From positions 62,001 to 126,000 of the forward strand of contig NZ_PYAL01000003.1 of assembly GCF_004121055.1 (NCBI RefSeq): a DNA stretch of 64,000 nucleotides, in the 5' to 3' direction. Both the position numbers and the translations under genes were made by a program. Shown here piece after piece: positions 1 to 8,866 of this stretch. Source of the stretch: Achromobacter aloeverae. GTDB lineage: Bacteria > Pseudomonadota > Gammaproteobacteria > Burkholderiales > Burkholderiaceae_B. Below the pieces are notes generated by a model. It was not told the origin of the DNA. It made no database searches and saw only the letters and a program-made list of their open reading frames with translations. Position 1 is the stretch's first letter. Every line of letters starts with the position of its first letter.

Positions 1-420
1 GACCACATCGGAGCCGGCCCCGGGCTCGCTCATCGCCAGGGCGCCGATGTATTCGCCGGAAATCAGCTTGGGCAGGTAGCGGGCTTTCTGCGCATCCGTG
101 CCGTTGCGGTGGATCTGGTTGACGCACAGGTTGGAATGCGCGCCATAGGACAGGCCCACCGACGCGCTGGCGCGCGAGATTTCCTCCATGGCGATCATGT
201 GGGCCAGGTAGCCCATCGCGGTGCCGCCGTACTCCTCGGACACCGTCATGCCCAGCACGCCCAGGTCGCCGAACTTGCGCCACAAGTCCATGGGGAATTG
301 ATCGCTGCGGTCGATCTCCGCCGCGCGCGGCGCGATTTCCGTCCGCGCGAAATGGCGCAGGGTATCGCGCAGCATGTCCAGGTCGGCGCCCAGATCGAAA
401 TTCAAACCAGGAAGATCCAT
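1..420 (-). CDS. liuA: Isovaleryl-CoA dehydrogenase, N-terminal part (runs off the window)
   Basis: The first 140 codons of an acyl-CoA dehydrogenase are present, starting [11 protein letters not shown] and containing an EEYGG segment and the [18 protein letters not shown] and [10 protein letters not shown] stretches typical of the isovaleryl-CoA dehydrogenase subgroup. In that family the FAD enzyme oxidises isovaleryl-CoA to 3-methylcrotonyl-CoA in leucine degradation. The C-terminal half and the catalytic base lie outside the window. A LiuR-like MerR gene lies just upstream in the same direction, and a perfect palindrome sits 168 bp before the start. That context favours the leucine/isovalerate role over a short-chain acyl-CoA dehydrogenase. 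Confidence 0.85.
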   Translation of the reverse strand, partial: MDLPGLNFDLGADLDMLRDTLRHFARTEIAPRAAEIDRSDQFPMDLWRKFGDLGVLGMTVSEEYGGTAMGYLAHMIAMEEISRASASVGLSYGAHSNLCVNQIHRNGTDAQKARYLPKLISGEYIGALAMSEPGAGSDVV

Positions 421-587
421 GTGTCTGTCTCCGGAATATCCGTTACGCGGCCGTGTGGCGCTGTGACCCCGCGGCCCGCGGGACGGCGTCGCGCTGCGCG
501 ACGGTTGTTATCGCTGTTATCAACAGCCTGGTCTGCCTGGCTGGCATGATGCGCCACGCCATGGACGGCTGCAATGCTGCGGTGCTT

Positions 588-613
588 ATATTACGTTTAC
601 GTAAACGTAATAT
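588..613. promoter_or_regulatory. Perfect 26-bp palindrome, probable LiuR-type operator
   Basis: ATATTACGTTTAC at 588-600 is followed at once by its exact reverse complement at 601-613. The core TTACGTTTACGTAA recurs before the regulator gene at 1061-1074. It sits in the 248-bp gap between the MerR-type gene and the isovaleryl-CoA dehydrogenase start. MerR-family regulators bind such palindromes between promoter elements. Its assignment to the neighbouring regulator is inference from the shared core. Confidence 0.7.
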
Positions 614-668
614 CAATAGCGCGCAAGGCAGGCGGCATACGCTTGCTTGATGGCGGTCGGCCCAGGCG

Positions 669-1052
669 TCAGGCCCGGGCGTCCAGCAGTTCGCGGCAGG
701 CCTTCTCCTGCGCCGCGATTTCGGTCAGCGTGTCTTCGATATCGCGCCGCTGGCCTTCCAGCTGTTCGCGGTGGCGTTGCAGGATGTTCAGGTACTCGCG
801 CAACTGCGGCGCGGTGTCGCCCGGACCATCGTACATATCGATGAGCGACCGTATCTCAGCGAGCAGCAGTCCCAGGCGTTTGCCGCGCAGGGCCAGTTTC
901 AGGCGGGCGCGGTCGCGCGCGTTGTAGACGCGGTTGCGGCCGTCGCGGGCAGGGCTGACGATGCCTTGGTCTTCATAGAAACGGATGGTGCGCGGCGTGA
1001 TGTCGAACTCGCGCGCAAGTTCCGAGATGGTCCAGGATGTGGTCATGGGCAT
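669..1052 (-). CDS. liuR: MerR-family regulator, LiuR-like
   Basis: This 127-residue protein has an N-terminal winged helix of MerR type (WTISELAREFDITPRTIRFYEDQGI, about residues 7-31) and a C-terminal coiled-coil helix (about 80-125). It lacks a cysteine-rich metal-binding tail; the only cysteine is near the end. Family members next to isovaleryl-CoA dehydrogenase control branched-chain amino acid catabolism. Two ATGs (1052 and 1046) are possible starts and neither has a clear ribosome site. The gene points towards liuA and carries its own copy of the palindromic core 9 bp upstream, which suggests autoregulation. Confidence 0.8.
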   Translation of the reverse strand: MPMTTSWTISELAREFDITPRTIRFYEDQGIVSPARDGRNRVYNARDRARLKLALRGKRLGLLLAEIRSLIDMYDGPGDTAPQLREYLNILQRHREQLEGQRRDIEDTLTEIAAQEKACRELLDARA

Positions 1053-1060
1053 TTGGCAGC

Positions 1061-1074
1061 TTACGTAAACGTAA
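1061..1074. promoter_or_regulatory. Second copy of the TTACGTAAACGTAA operator core
   Basis: TTACGTAAACGTAA is the reverse complement of the 14-bp core found in the palindrome at 588-613. It lies in the divergent gap between the MerR-type gene and the MBL-fold hydrolase, so it could serve either or both. Confidence 0.6.
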
Positions 1075-1192
1075 CTTATGATGGGCCGAGGAGGACGTCA
1101 AGCACGGCCCGCCGTGGGTCCGCAGCGGACAGCGGCATGTTGCGTTGCGGCGTTGCGCGAAAAACAAGACTTTTGACGTGGAGAGCGCGGGC

Positions 1193-2266
1193 ATGAATCC
1201 CGATGAGCACAAGTTGACCTATCCCTGGGGCGATGCCTTGCCCAACCCTGGCCAGGCAATCGAGGTCGCCGAGGGCGTGCGCTGGATACGGATGCCCCTG
1301 CCGTTCGCGCTGGACCACATCAACCTGTGGCTGCTGCGCGACGAGGTCGACGGGCGCGCGGGCTGGACGGTGGTCGATTGCGGCGTCAGCCGGGATGACG
1401 TCAAGGCCTTGTGGGAGCAGGTGTTCGAGCATGCGCTGGATGGCCTGCCCGTCCTGCGCGTGGTGGTCACGCACATGCACCCCGACCACCTTGGCCTCGC
1501 CGACTGGCTGTGCCAGCGCTGGAACGCGCCCTTGTGGATGACGATGACGGATTACGCCCTGGCCTGCCTGTGGACGCGCTCGCACCGGTCGGGCGGATCG
1601 GGCGCCGGCGGCGACGCGGCGGTGGCGCATTTTTCGCGGCACGGCATGACCGATCCCGCATCGCTGGACAAGCTGCGCGAGCGCGCGCGCTATTACCCGA
1701 CCCTGGTGCCGGCGGTGCCGGACCGCTTCGTCCGCATCATGCATGGCGACCTGTTGCGCATCGGCGGCCGCGACTGGCGCGTGATCGTCGGTTATGGCCA
1801 CGCGCCGGAGCACGCGTCCTTCCACTGCGCGCAGGCCGGCGTGGTCATTTCGGGCGATATGGTGCTGCCGCGTATTTCAACCAACGTCAGCGTGTTCGAC
1901 TACGAGCCCGAATCGGACCCTTTGAAGCGTTACCTGGATTCCCTCGACGGCTATGCCGACGTGCCGGAGGACACCCTGGTCCTGCCTTCGCATGGCCGCC
2001 CTTTCAAGGGGTTGCATGAGCGCATCGCCCAGCAGCGGCGCCATCATGCGGAACGCCTGGCCGAAGTCCTGCAAGCGTGCGCCCAGCAGCCGCGCAGCAC
2101 GGCGGACATCGTGCCCATCATGTTCAAGCGTCCGCTGGACCTGCACCAGATGACCTTCGCGATGGGCGAGGCGCTGGCGCATCTGCACATGCTGTATTTC
2201 CAGGGCAAGCTGTCGCGCCGGCACGATGACGACGGCATCGTGCGCTTCCGGGCCATCGACCGTTGA
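1193..2266 (+). CDS. MBL-fold metallo-hydrolase
   Basis: A 357-residue metallo-beta-lactamase-fold protein. The signature THMHPDHLG gives the HxHxDH zinc ligands, with further metal-binding candidates in GYGHAPEHASFH and SGDMVLPRI and a late PSHGRPF histidine. The N-terminal part has the usual HINLWLLRDE strand. The ATG at 1193 (MNPDEHKL) is chosen because GGAGAG precedes it; an upstream in-frame start at 1145 has no support. It is divergent from the liuR-like gene across a shared operator, so a link to acyl-CoA metabolism is possible but unproven. The stop abuts the convergent LysE gene. Substrate unknown. Confidence 0.8.
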   Translation: MNPDEHKLTYPWGDALPNPGQAIEVAEGVRWIRMPLPFALDHINLWLLRDEVDGRAGWTVVDCGVSRDDVKALWEQVFEHALDGLPVLRVVVTHMHPDHLGLADWLCQRWNAPLWMTMTDYALACLWTRSHRSGGSGAGGDAAVAHFSRHGMTDPASLDKLRERARYYPTLVPAVPDRFVRIMHGDLLRIGGRDWRVIVGYGHAPEHASFHCAQAGVVISGDMVLPRISTNVSVFDYEPESDPLKRYLDSLDGYADVPEDTLVLPSHGRPFKGLHERIAQQRRHHAERLAEVLQACAQQPRSTADIVPIMFKRPLDLHQMTFAMGEALAHLHMLYFQGKLSRRHDDDGIVRFRAIDR

Positions 2267-2935
2267 TCACCGGCTGACGGCCAGCCGCAGCGCCAATCCC
2301 ACGAACACCACGCCCGCGCAAATATCCAGGGCGCGCCGCGCCGTGGGCGAACGCTGCAGCACGGCGCCGGCGGCGCCCGAGCAGATCGCGATGGCGCTGA
2401 ACACGAGCAGCGTGGCCAGCATGAACAGCACGCCCAGGACAATGACCTGCGGCGCGGCGGGCCCGGCCTGGGGCGCGGTGAATTGCGGCAGGAAAGCCAG
2501 GAAGAACAGGACCACCTTGGGGTTGGTGAGGTTCATGATGATGCCGCGCCGATACAGCGCGCCCGCGTCCGGCGGCGCTCCCGTGCGCGTGGCCGCCTGC
2601 CCTTCGGACGCGGTGCCGGCCGTCCCGGCTTCGGCCGCCGCCGGGCGGAGCAGCGCGCGCAGGATCTGCCAGGCGAGATACAGCAGGTAGGCCGCCCCGC
2701 ATAGCCGCAGGGCCAGCAGCGCGGCTGGCCATGCCGCCAGCAGCGCCGCCAGTCCCGCGGCTACCGCGGCGGTATGGCCGACCAGCCCGGTGCAGAGTCC
2801 CAGCACGACCAGCAGGCCGGCGCGGCGGCCCCACAGCGCGGATTGCATCAGGACGAAAAGATTGTCGGGGCCGGGCGTAAGCGCGAGCAGCACCGCGATG
2901 CCGAAGAAACTGAGCAGGGTATGGGTATCGGGCAT
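2267..2935 (-). CDS. LysE/RhtB-family amino-acid exporter
   Basis: This 222-residue inner-membrane protein has about six hydrophobic segments and the family N-terminus ALTPGPDNLFVLMQSALWGRRAG, plus the mid-protein MNLTNPKVVLFFLAFLPQF motif. LysE/RhtB proteins export amino acids or derivatives such as homoserine lactone. The loop around residues 115-140 is alanine/proline rich and longer than usual. The start is the ATG at 2935. Extending it would run into the tandem repeat upstream, which happens to be open. It is divergent from metC, so a sulphur amino-acid export role is conceivable; this is inference. Confidence 0.85.
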   Translation of the reverse strand: MPDTHTLLSFFGIAVLLALTPGPDNLFVLMQSALWGRRAGLLVVLGLCTGLVGHTAAVAAGLAALLAAWPAALLALRLCGAAYLLYLAWQILRALLRPAAAEAGTAGTASEGQAATRTGAPPDAGALYRRGIIMNLTNPKVVLFFLAFLPQFTAPQAGPAAPQVIVLGVLFMLATLLVFSAIAICSGAAGAVLQRSPTARRALDICAGVVFVGLALRLAVSR

Positions 2936-3025
2936 GGTGCCGTGATGATAGCCGCGGATGGGCAGGATGGGACACCACGCGCGGGCCCGTCCGTGGCGAC
3001 CGCCGCTTCTTGCGGCCGGGATGGC

Positions 3026-3118
3026 GGGGTACGGGGATCTGGGGTACAGGGATATGGGGTACGGGAAGCTGGGTACGGGAATGTGGGTACGGGAATGTGG
3101 GTACGGGAATGTGGGTAC
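3026..3118. repeat. Tandem repeat of 14-15 bp units in the lysE/metC divergent gap
   Basis: Three 15-bp units (GGGGTACGGGGATCT and variants) are followed by three identical 14-bp units GGGTACGGGAATGT and a partial seventh unit. The array lies between the lysE start (2935) and the metC start (3183), and its last partial unit runs into TACTATAGG. The exact identity of the last three units suggests recent slippage. Confidence 0.9.
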
Positions 3119-3182
3119 TATAGGCACTCGATCGACCCCTGGTCCTCTTCGCATCGCTTACGAAAACGCTACCTGAAACGCC

Positions 3183-4394
3183 ATGGCCTCCTCGTCTTCC
3201 AAGCATCTCGAAACGTTGTTGCAACACGTCGGCACCGCTGACTTCGATCCGGATACCGGCTCCGCGCCTGTCGCCCTGCCTTCCATGCGTACCAGCACGG
3301 TGCGGTTCCGCGACCTCTCGGCCCTGGAAGATGCGCAGCGGCGCAAGGGCCGTGGCGAGCGCGCCGTCACCTATGGCCGCATGGGCATGGATACGCACAT
3401 CGCGTTGGAAGATGCGTTCAAGCGCCTTGAAGGGGGCGAGCAGGCCTATCTGGCGTCTTCGGGTCTATCCGCCATTACGCTGACGTTCATGGCTTTCCTG
3501 TCGGCGGGCGACCACGCGCTGGTATCGGACAACGTCTATGGTCCCGTGCGCCTGCTCGACCAGGAAGTGCTGCGGCGCATGGGGATGGAAATTACGTATT
3601 TCTCGCCCAATCGCGAGGAAATCGACGGCCTGGTGCGGCCCAATACGAAGCTGCTGTACGTGGAGTCGCCCGGCTCGCTGCTGTTCGAAATGTTGGACAT
3701 ACCCGCCCTGGCGCGCCAGGCGCAGCGCCACAAGCTGGTGCTGGCGGTGGACAACACCTGGGGGTCGGGCTACATCTACCAGCCCTTGAAGCTGGGGGCG
3801 CAAGTATCGGTGGTGGCCGGTACCAAGTATGTGGGCGGCCATTCCGACCTGATGCTGGGCGCGGTGGTGACCAACGATGCGGACATCGGCATGCGCCTGA
3901 ACAAGACCCAGTACGCCATGGGCTATTCCATCAGCGCCGACGACGCCTGGCTGGCCCTGCGTGGCGTGCGCACGTTGCCGGTGCGCATGGCGCAGCATGC
4001 GCGGCATGCGATGCAGGTATGCACCTGGCTGCAGGCGCGTCCGGAAGTCGCGCGCATCTATCATCCGGCCTGGCCTTCGGATGCCGGCCATGCCTTGTGG
4101 CAGCGCGACTGCACCGGTTCGAACGGCATGTTGGCGGTCGCGCTGAACCTGGCGCCGGCCCAGGCGCGCCGGTTCGTCGACGCCTTGCAGCTTTTCGGCA
4201 TCGGCTTCTCGTGGGGCGGCTACGAAAGCCTCGTGCAACTGGTGGATGCGGGGACGCTGAAGGCGCACCGCTATTGGGACCAGGACAACACCGCGCTCGT
4301 GCGTCTGCACATCGGCCTGGAAGCGCCGGAGGACATCATCGCCGACCTGGCGCAAGCCCTCGACGCCGCGAAAATCGAAGCCACCGGCGTATAG
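3183..4394 (+). CDS. metC: Cystathionine beta-lyase
   Basis: This 403-residue protein belongs to the Cys/Met-metabolism PLP enzymes. The PLP lysine is K215 in VAGTKYVGGHSD, and the cofactor-binding ASSGLSA and VDNTWGSGY segments are present. In this family the enzyme cleaves cystathionine to homocysteine, pyruvate and ammonia in the methionine branch. Overall length and the YGRMGMDTH segment fit MetC rather than the longer O-acetylhomoserine sulfhydrylases. The start at 3183 lacks a strong ribosome site. A rho-independent terminator follows directly. The upstream region is the tandem-repeat array shared with the lysE gene. Confidence 0.9.
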   Translation: MASSSSKHLETLLQHVGTADFDPDTGSAPVALPSMRTSTVRFRDLSALEDAQRRKGRGERAVTYGRMGMDTHIALEDAFKRLEGGEQAYLASSGLSAITLTFMAFLSAGDHALVSDNVYGPVRLLDQEVLRRMGMEITYFSPNREEIDGLVRPNTKLLYVESPGSLLFEMLDIPALARQAQRHKLVLAVDNTWGSGYIYQPLKLGAQVSVVAGTKYVGGHSDLMLGAVVTNDADIGMRLNKTQYAMGYSISADDAWLALRGVRTLPVRMAQHARHAMQVCTWLQARPEVARIYHPAWPSDAGHALWQRDCTGSNGMLAVALNLAPAQARRFVDALQLFGIGFSWGGYESLVQLVDAGTLKAHRYWDQDNTALVRLHIGLEAPEDIIADLAQALDAAKIEATGV

Positions 4395-4417
4395 CCTCCC
4401 GAGCTCCAAAAACAAAA

Positions 4418-4451
4418 GCGGAGGCGCACCCAAATGCGCCTCCGCCTTCTT
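4418..4451 (+). terminator. Rho-independent terminator of metC
   Basis: An 11-bp perfect stem, GCGGAGGCGCA at 4418-4428 pairing with TGCGCCTCCGC at 4435-4445, has a 6-nt loop and is followed by CTTCTTCATCTTGTT. It lies 23 bp after the metC stop. Confidence 0.85.
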
Positions 4452-4480
4452 CATCTTGTTCTTAAGAACTCCGCCCCGAC

Positions 4481-4735
4481 CGGGGACACCGCGGATCCGG
4501 GTCCCCCGGTCCGCTGGTGTCGCCCCTTGAGGGGAGCCGTGCGCAGCGCGGCTGGGGTGGGCTTTCCTTCCGGTCCGTTGGTGTCGCTCCTTGAGGGGCG
4601 ACGCGCGTAGCGTGCTAGGGATAGACCTATCTTAAGGACTCCGCCAAGATCGGGGACACCGCGGATCCGGGTCCCCCGGTCCGCTGGTGTCGCCCCCCTG
4701 GGGGGCCGCGCTCCGCGCGGTAGGGGGGGGACCTA
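4481..4735. repeat. Two direct copies of a REP-like palindromic element between metC and dsbA
   Basis: The core GGGGACACCGCGGATCCGGG, continuing as TCCCCCGGTCCGCTGGTGTCGCCCC, occurs at about 4482-4527 and again at 4652-4697. A truncated related copy lies between them at about 4570-4630. Each core is an imperfect palindrome (GACACC at one end, GGTGTC at the other), followed by a CCCC-GGGG and a GC-rich hairpin. A third full copy lies inverted at 8136-8220. The element fills the convergent metC/dsbA gap. Confidence 0.85.
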
Positions 4736-5356
4736 TCTAGCCATGGGAATCAGCTTGTCGACTTCGGCGAGCGCGCCTTCATAGCTGTTGCCGGCCAGCA
4801 CCGGCGACGTCAGGAACTTGCCGCCCACGCCGAACGAGGGCGTGCCGTCGATGTGGTAGGCCTCGGCCAGCTGATTGGCGCGCTGCACTTCGGTCTGCAC
4901 CGTGAACGAATCGAACACCGAGTCGAACTTGGCGCGATCCAGGCCCTGCTCGGCCGCCCAGTCGCCGATCGCCTTCTTGTCGAACAGGCGTTTGTGGTCC
5001 ACGTGCAGCGCGGCGAAGAACTTGGGATGCAAGTCGGAGCGGCCCAGCGCCTCCAGCGTGTAGTACAGCTGCTGCATCGGCTTCATGGCGGCGTTGAACG
5101 CCACCGGCACCTGCTTGAGCACCACGTCGGGCGGCGCCTTCTTGGCCCATTCCAGCACCATGGGTTCCATGGCGTTGCAGTGCGGGCAGCTATAGGCGAA
5201 GAACTCGAGGACTTCGATCTTCCCCGGCGTGTCCGACGGCAGCGGCGGGTTGACCTGCACGTAGGCCTGGCTGCCCTGGGCATGGCTGAGGGGCGCGAAC
5301 AGCGTGGTGGCCGCGAGAGCGGTGGCTGCCAGCAGGCGGGTGAGCAATTTGGTCAT
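4733..5356 (-). CDS. dsbA: Periplasmic thiol:disulfide oxidoreductase DsbA
   Basis: A 207-residue protein with a signal peptide (residues 1-26, cleavage after SHA) and a thioredoxin fold with the catalytic CPHC motif at C57-C60. A GTPSFGV segment with the cis-proline follows later. DsbA introduces disulfides into exported proteins and is re-oxidised by DsbB. The CPHC dipeptide PH is the usual one. The next gene upstream on the same strand is a SPOR protein 123 bp away. The stop falls at the end of a REP-like element. Confidence 0.95.
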   Translation of the reverse strand: MTKLLTRLLAATALAATTLFAPLSHAQGSQAYVQVNPPLPSDTPGKIEVLEFFAYSCPHCNAMEPMVLEWAKKAPPDVVLKQVPVAFNAAMKPMQQLYYTLEALGRSDLHPKFFAALHVDHKRLFDKKAIGDWAAEQGLDRAKFDSVFDSFTVQTEVQRANQLAEAYHIDGTPSFGVGGKFLTSPVLAGNSYEGALAEVDKLIPMAR

Positions 5357-5479
5357 GTCAGTGGGATTCCGGGGAGTTGAATCAGCAGGAAGGTTGAATC
5401 AGCCAAGAAAGGGTGTGAGCTAAGAGACCAGGAATCACGGCCGGAGTTCCTGACCCCCGTCGCAAGGGGCCAGGGGCGC

Positions 5480-6226
5480 CTATTGGCGCATGACCGCGAC
5501 TTCGATCTTGCTTTCGCCCAGGCGCGCACGCGCGCGATTCATGTCGTCGAGCCGGTTGAAAGGGCCGACCCGCACGCGGTTCAGGGCCTTGCCGTTGACC
5601 TCGGCGCGCTGCACGGCCACGGGCAGCCCCAGCAGGATGATGCGCGCCTTCATGGCTTCCGCTTCGTCCGCGCTGCGATAGGCGCCGGCCTGCAGGTAAT
5701 AGGTGCCCTTGCCGTCTTTCGCGTCCTTGGCGGCCGTGGGCGCATTGCTGGCCACCGCCACCGGCGGCTTGGCCGCGGGTTTCTCCGGTGCTTTCTCGCG
5801 CGCCTTTTCAGCCGGTTTCTCCGCCGCGCCGCGCGCGGCCAGGGTGTCGTTGGACGGCAGCGTGGCGATCAAGGCGCCCAGGTCGTCCGGCTTTTGCGGG
5901 CCGGACGGCGCGGTCTGCGGCGCATTCGCCTGCGCGCCCGGCACCGGCGCGGGGGGCGTGGCGGTGGGCCCGCTGGGTGCCGGGCCAGCGGGACCGTCGC
6001 GTCCGTACAGCCCCACATTGGGATCGGGCGCGGTGCGCGCGTCCGGCAGGGGCTTCTGGTCCGCTTCGCGGGTGGCGCGGTCGACGAAAGGCACCGGCGC
6101 GCGAGTGACGTAGAAGGCCACGCCCGCGGCCACCACCAGGCCGATCAACAACCCGGCAAGGATGCCGTACAAGGTGCTGCCGCGTTCGGACTTGCGCTTG
6201 GCGGCGGGTTTGCGTTTGGTCGCCAT
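5480..6226 (-). CDS. SPOR-domain membrane protein, FtsN-like
   Basis: This 248-residue protein has a basic cytoplasmic start (MATKRKPAAKRK), one transmembrane helix at about residues 20-43, a long Pro/Ala/Lys-rich linker and a C-terminal SPOR domain (about 170-248, YLQAGAYRSADEAEAMKARI to VRVGPF). SPOR domains bind denuded septal peptidoglycan, and this architecture matches FtsN-like division proteins. It starts 6 bp after the argS stop, so the two are probably co-transcribed, a common beta-proteobacterial arrangement. The true FtsN orthologue cannot be decided from one window. Confidence 0.85.
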   Translation of the reverse strand: MATKRKPAAKRKSERGSTLYGILAGLLIGLVVAAGVAFYVTRAPVPFVDRATREADQKPLPDARTAPDPNVGLYGRDGPAGPAPSGPTATPPAPVPGAQANAPQTAPSGPQKPDDLGALIATLPSNDTLAARGAAEKPAEKAREKAPEKPAAKPPVAVASNAPTAAKDAKDGKGTYYLQAGAYRSADEAEAMKARIILLGLPVAVQRAEVNGKALNRVRVGPFNRLDDMNRARARLGESKIEVAVMRQ

Positions 6227-6232
6227 CTGGGT

Positions 6233-7918
6233 CTACATGCGCTCGGGCGCGGAAACGCCCAGCAGGGCCAGGCCATTGGCCAACACCTGGCGCGTGGTCG
6301 CGGCAAGGCGCAAGCGGGCGCGCTTGAGGTTCACGTCGTCGACCAGCACGCGCTCGGCGTTGTACCAGGCGTGGAAATCGGACGCGCAATCGCGCAGCCA
6401 GAAGGCGATGTGATGCGGCGCCAGCTCTTGCGCGGCCAGCTTGACTACCTGGGGCAGTTCAGCCAGGCGCTGCATCAGGGCGAATTCGGACGGCGCGGCG
6501 AGGAGCGCCGGATCGGCCTGGGCGATGGTCTCGGCGCTTTCGCCGGATTGCGCCACCATCGAGCAGATGCGCGCATGGGCGTACTGGATGTAGTAGACCG
6601 GGTTCTCGTCGCTTTGCGACAGCGCCAGGTCGACGTCGAACACGAACTCGGTGTCGGCGCGGCGCTGGATCAGGAAGTAGCGCACGGCATCGCGGCCGAC
6701 CCAGTCGATCAGGTCGCGCATGGTGACGTAGCTGCCGGCCCGCTTGGAAATCTTGACCTCCTCGCCGCCGCGCATCACCTTGACCATCTTGTGCAGCACG
6801 TAGGCCGGGTAGTCCTTGGGGATGCCGATCTCCAGGGCCTGCAGGCCGGCGCGCACGCGCGCGACGGTGCCATGGTGATCGCTGCCCTGGATATTGACGG
6901 CGCGGTGGTAGCCGCGCTCCCACTTGGTGACGTGATAGGCCACGTCCGGAACGAAGTAGGTGTAGCCCCCTTCGCTCTTGCGCATGACGCGGTCCTTGTC
7001 GTCGCCGGTGCCCAGTTCGGTGGTGCGTAGCCACAGCGCGCCATCCTGTTCATAGGTATGGCCGGCGGCGACCAGCTTCTGCACGGTCTGCTCGACGCGC
7101 CCGCTCGTGTAGAGCGAGCTTTCCAGGAAGTAGTTGTCGAACTTCAGGTCGAAGGCCTGCAAGTCCAGGTCCTGTTCGCGGCGCAGGTAGGCCACCGCAT
7201 AGCGGCGGATATCGTCGAGGTCATCGAGCTGGCCCGAGCCTATCGTCTCGGCGCCGTCGCTGGCGCGGACGGGCTTGCCGCTCACGTAGTCGCGCGCGAT
7301 ATCGGCGATGTAGTCGCCCTTGTAGCCGTCGGCCGGATAGCTGGCGTCTTCCGGACCGATGCCGCGGGCGCGCGCCTGCACGCTGATGGCCAGGTTCTGG
7401 ATCTGGTTGCCGGCGTCGTTGTAGTAGAACTCGCGCAGCACATCGTGCCCGCTGGCGTCGTACAGGCGGCAGATGGCGTCGCCCAGGGCAGCCTGGCGGG
7501 CGTGGCCCACGTGCAGCGGGCCGGTGGGATTGGCGGACACGAATTCGACCAGCACTTTTTCGCCGTTGCGCGGCGCGCGGCCATAGTCCGCGCCCTGGGC
7601 GGCGACGGCGGCCAGCACGGCCTGGCGCGCGGCGGCGGTGTAGCGCAGGTTGATGAAGCCGGGACCGGCCACCTCGGCGCTGTCGACCAGGTCGCGCGCG
7701 GCCGGATTGGCCAGCAAGGCGTCGACGATGGCCTGGGCCAGTTCGCGCGGATTGCGCCGCGCCGGCTTGGCCACCTGCATGGCGACGTTGGTCGCCACGT
7801 CCCCGTGCGCCGCGACCTTGGGACGTTCCAGCAGGATAGTGGGCTGTACGTCGGGCAGCAGGCCGGCGACGGCGGATTGGATCAGGGAGACAAGCTGTTG
7901 TTGTTGCTCGGGGAGCAT
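6233..7918 (-). CDS. argS: Arginyl-tRNA synthetase
   Basis: This 561-residue class I synthetase has its HIGH signature as HVGH at residues 136-139 within [15 protein letters not shown]. The KMSKS counterpart is degenerate (KISKRAG), as is usual for ArgRS. An N-terminal Arg_tRNA_synt_N domain (about 1-90) and a C-terminal DALR anticodon-binding domain, ending [11 protein letters not shown], are present. The ATG at 7918 gives the usual family length. It reads into the SPOR gene. The 503-bp upstream gap to the divergent DUF1840 gene contains an inverted REP-like element. Confidence 0.97.
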   Translation of the reverse strand: MLPEQQQQLVSLIQSAVAGLLPDVQPTILLERPKVAAHGDVATNVAMQVAKPARRNPRELAQAIVDALLANPAARDLVDSAEVAGPGFINLRYTAAARQAVLAAVAAQGADYGRAPRNGEKVLVEFVSANPTGPLHVGHARQAALGDAICRLYDASGHDVLREFYYNDAGNQIQNLAISVQARARGIGPEDASYPADGYKGDYIADIARDYVSGKPVRASDGAETIGSGQLDDLDDIRRYAVAYLRREQDLDLQAFDLKFDNYFLESSLYTSGRVEQTVQKLVAAGHTYEQDGALWLRTTELGTGDDKDRVMRKSEGGYTYFVPDVAYHVTKWERGYHRAVNIQGSDHHGTVARVRAGLQALEIGIPKDYPAYVLHKMVKVMRGGEEVKISKRAGSYVTMRDLIDWVGRDAVRYFLIQRRADTEFVFDVDLALSQSDENPVYYIQYAHARICSMVAQSGESAETIAQADPALLAAPSEFALMQRLAELPQVVKLAAQELAPHHIAFWLRDCASDFHAWYNAERVLVDDVNLKRARLRLAATTRQVLANGLALLGVSAPERM

Positions 7919-8135
7919 GGGGACTCGGAAAGAATGAAAAATATCGAAAGAAGGGCGGCAGGCACGGATTCCCAGCCGCGGCGGCGGCCTGGCCTGCAAG
8001 CCGGCGACAGGCCGTGGCGGACGGCGCGCGCGATCCTCGGGGACAGATCGCCATCGGCTGGAACAGGACGTGCCGGGGGCCCCTTTCCTGGGTACGTGGA
8101 TGATAACAGGAGGAGGGGAAAGGCCCACCCGAGAA

Positions 8136-8220
8136 GGGCCCACCCCAGCCGCGCTGCGCGCGGCTCCCCTCAAGGGGCGACACCAGCGGACCGGGGGACC
8201 CGGATCCGCGGTGTCCCCGA
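8136..8220. repeat. Inverted copy of the REP-like element upstream of argS
   Basis: Read on the minus strand, this copy is almost identical over about 80 bp to the one at 4482-4565, including the core and the following CCCCTTGAGGGG hairpin; I count one obvious substitution. It lies in the divergent argS/DUF1840 gap. A short motif, CCCCGATGGTTGTCG, is repeated at its edge (8215) and again near 8283. The rest of the 7919-8421 gap shows nothing else I can name. Confidence 0.8.
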
Positions 8221-8421
8221 TGGTTGTCGCAGGGGCGCGGGCGGGGCTATAGGGGCGGCCGGTGGAGCCGGCTCCGCTATGCCCCCGATGGTTGTCGGGG
8301 AGAGGTCAGGGGGGCGATAGGGGTCGACGGGTGTTCCCGCGCGCGGCGGTTGTCGTGAGCGCGTGCTTTGGGGTAGTGTTGACCAACCGCCGCGCGGGGC
8401 GCGGCCCTCTTTGGAAATGCC

Positions 8422-8763
8422 ATGCTGATCACGTTTCGCTCTAAAGCCGGCGCGGAAGTCCTGATGTTGTCCGAGCATGCCGGACCCCTGCTGCGCGCCG
8501 CCGGCAAATCCTTCCCCGAACAAGTCCCCGAACGGGGCGTCTTCACGCCGGAACAGCTACAGGCGGCCATAGACGGCATCGAGAAAGCCATCGCGCAGGC
8601 GCCCGCGGTCAAGGAAGAAGACGACGACGACGATAAACCCCCCGTCCACCCCGTCTCCAAGCCCGTGGGCTTGCAGCAGCGCGCCTTCCCCCTGCTGGAC
8701 CTGATGAAAAAATCCCTGGCCAAGGGCGCCACGCTGTCCTGGGAGGCGGCGTCGCCCTGGTGA
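8422..8763 (+). CDS. DUF1840 domain-containing protein
   Basis: A 113-residue protein that starts MLITFRSKAGAEVLML and ends with a conserved QRAFPLLDLMKKSLAKGATLSWE helix. Both features match the beta-proteobacterial DUF1840 family. An acidic, low-complexity run (EEDDDDDKPP, about residues 66-75) separates the two. No signal peptide or membrane segment is visible, so it is probably cytoplasmic. Function is unknown for the family. Divergent from argS. Confidence 0.8.
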   Translation: MLITFRSKAGAEVLMLSEHAGPLLRAAGKSFPEQVPERGVFTPEQLQAAIDGIEKAIAQAPAVKEEDDDDDKPPVHPVSKPVGLQQRAFPLLDLMKKSLAKGATLSWEAASPW

Positions 8764-8866
8764 ATCCGGCCGCGACCACGACCGGAGCGCCGCGCCCTAT
8801 CGCTACAACACCCCCTATCGCTACGCCACCACCACTCGCTACAACAACATCACACGGGGATTTCCC

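Noticed and set aside
3026-3118. CRISPR array
   Set aside because: Units are 14-15 bp in direct tandem with no spacers and no cas genes; the same holds for 38808-38910.
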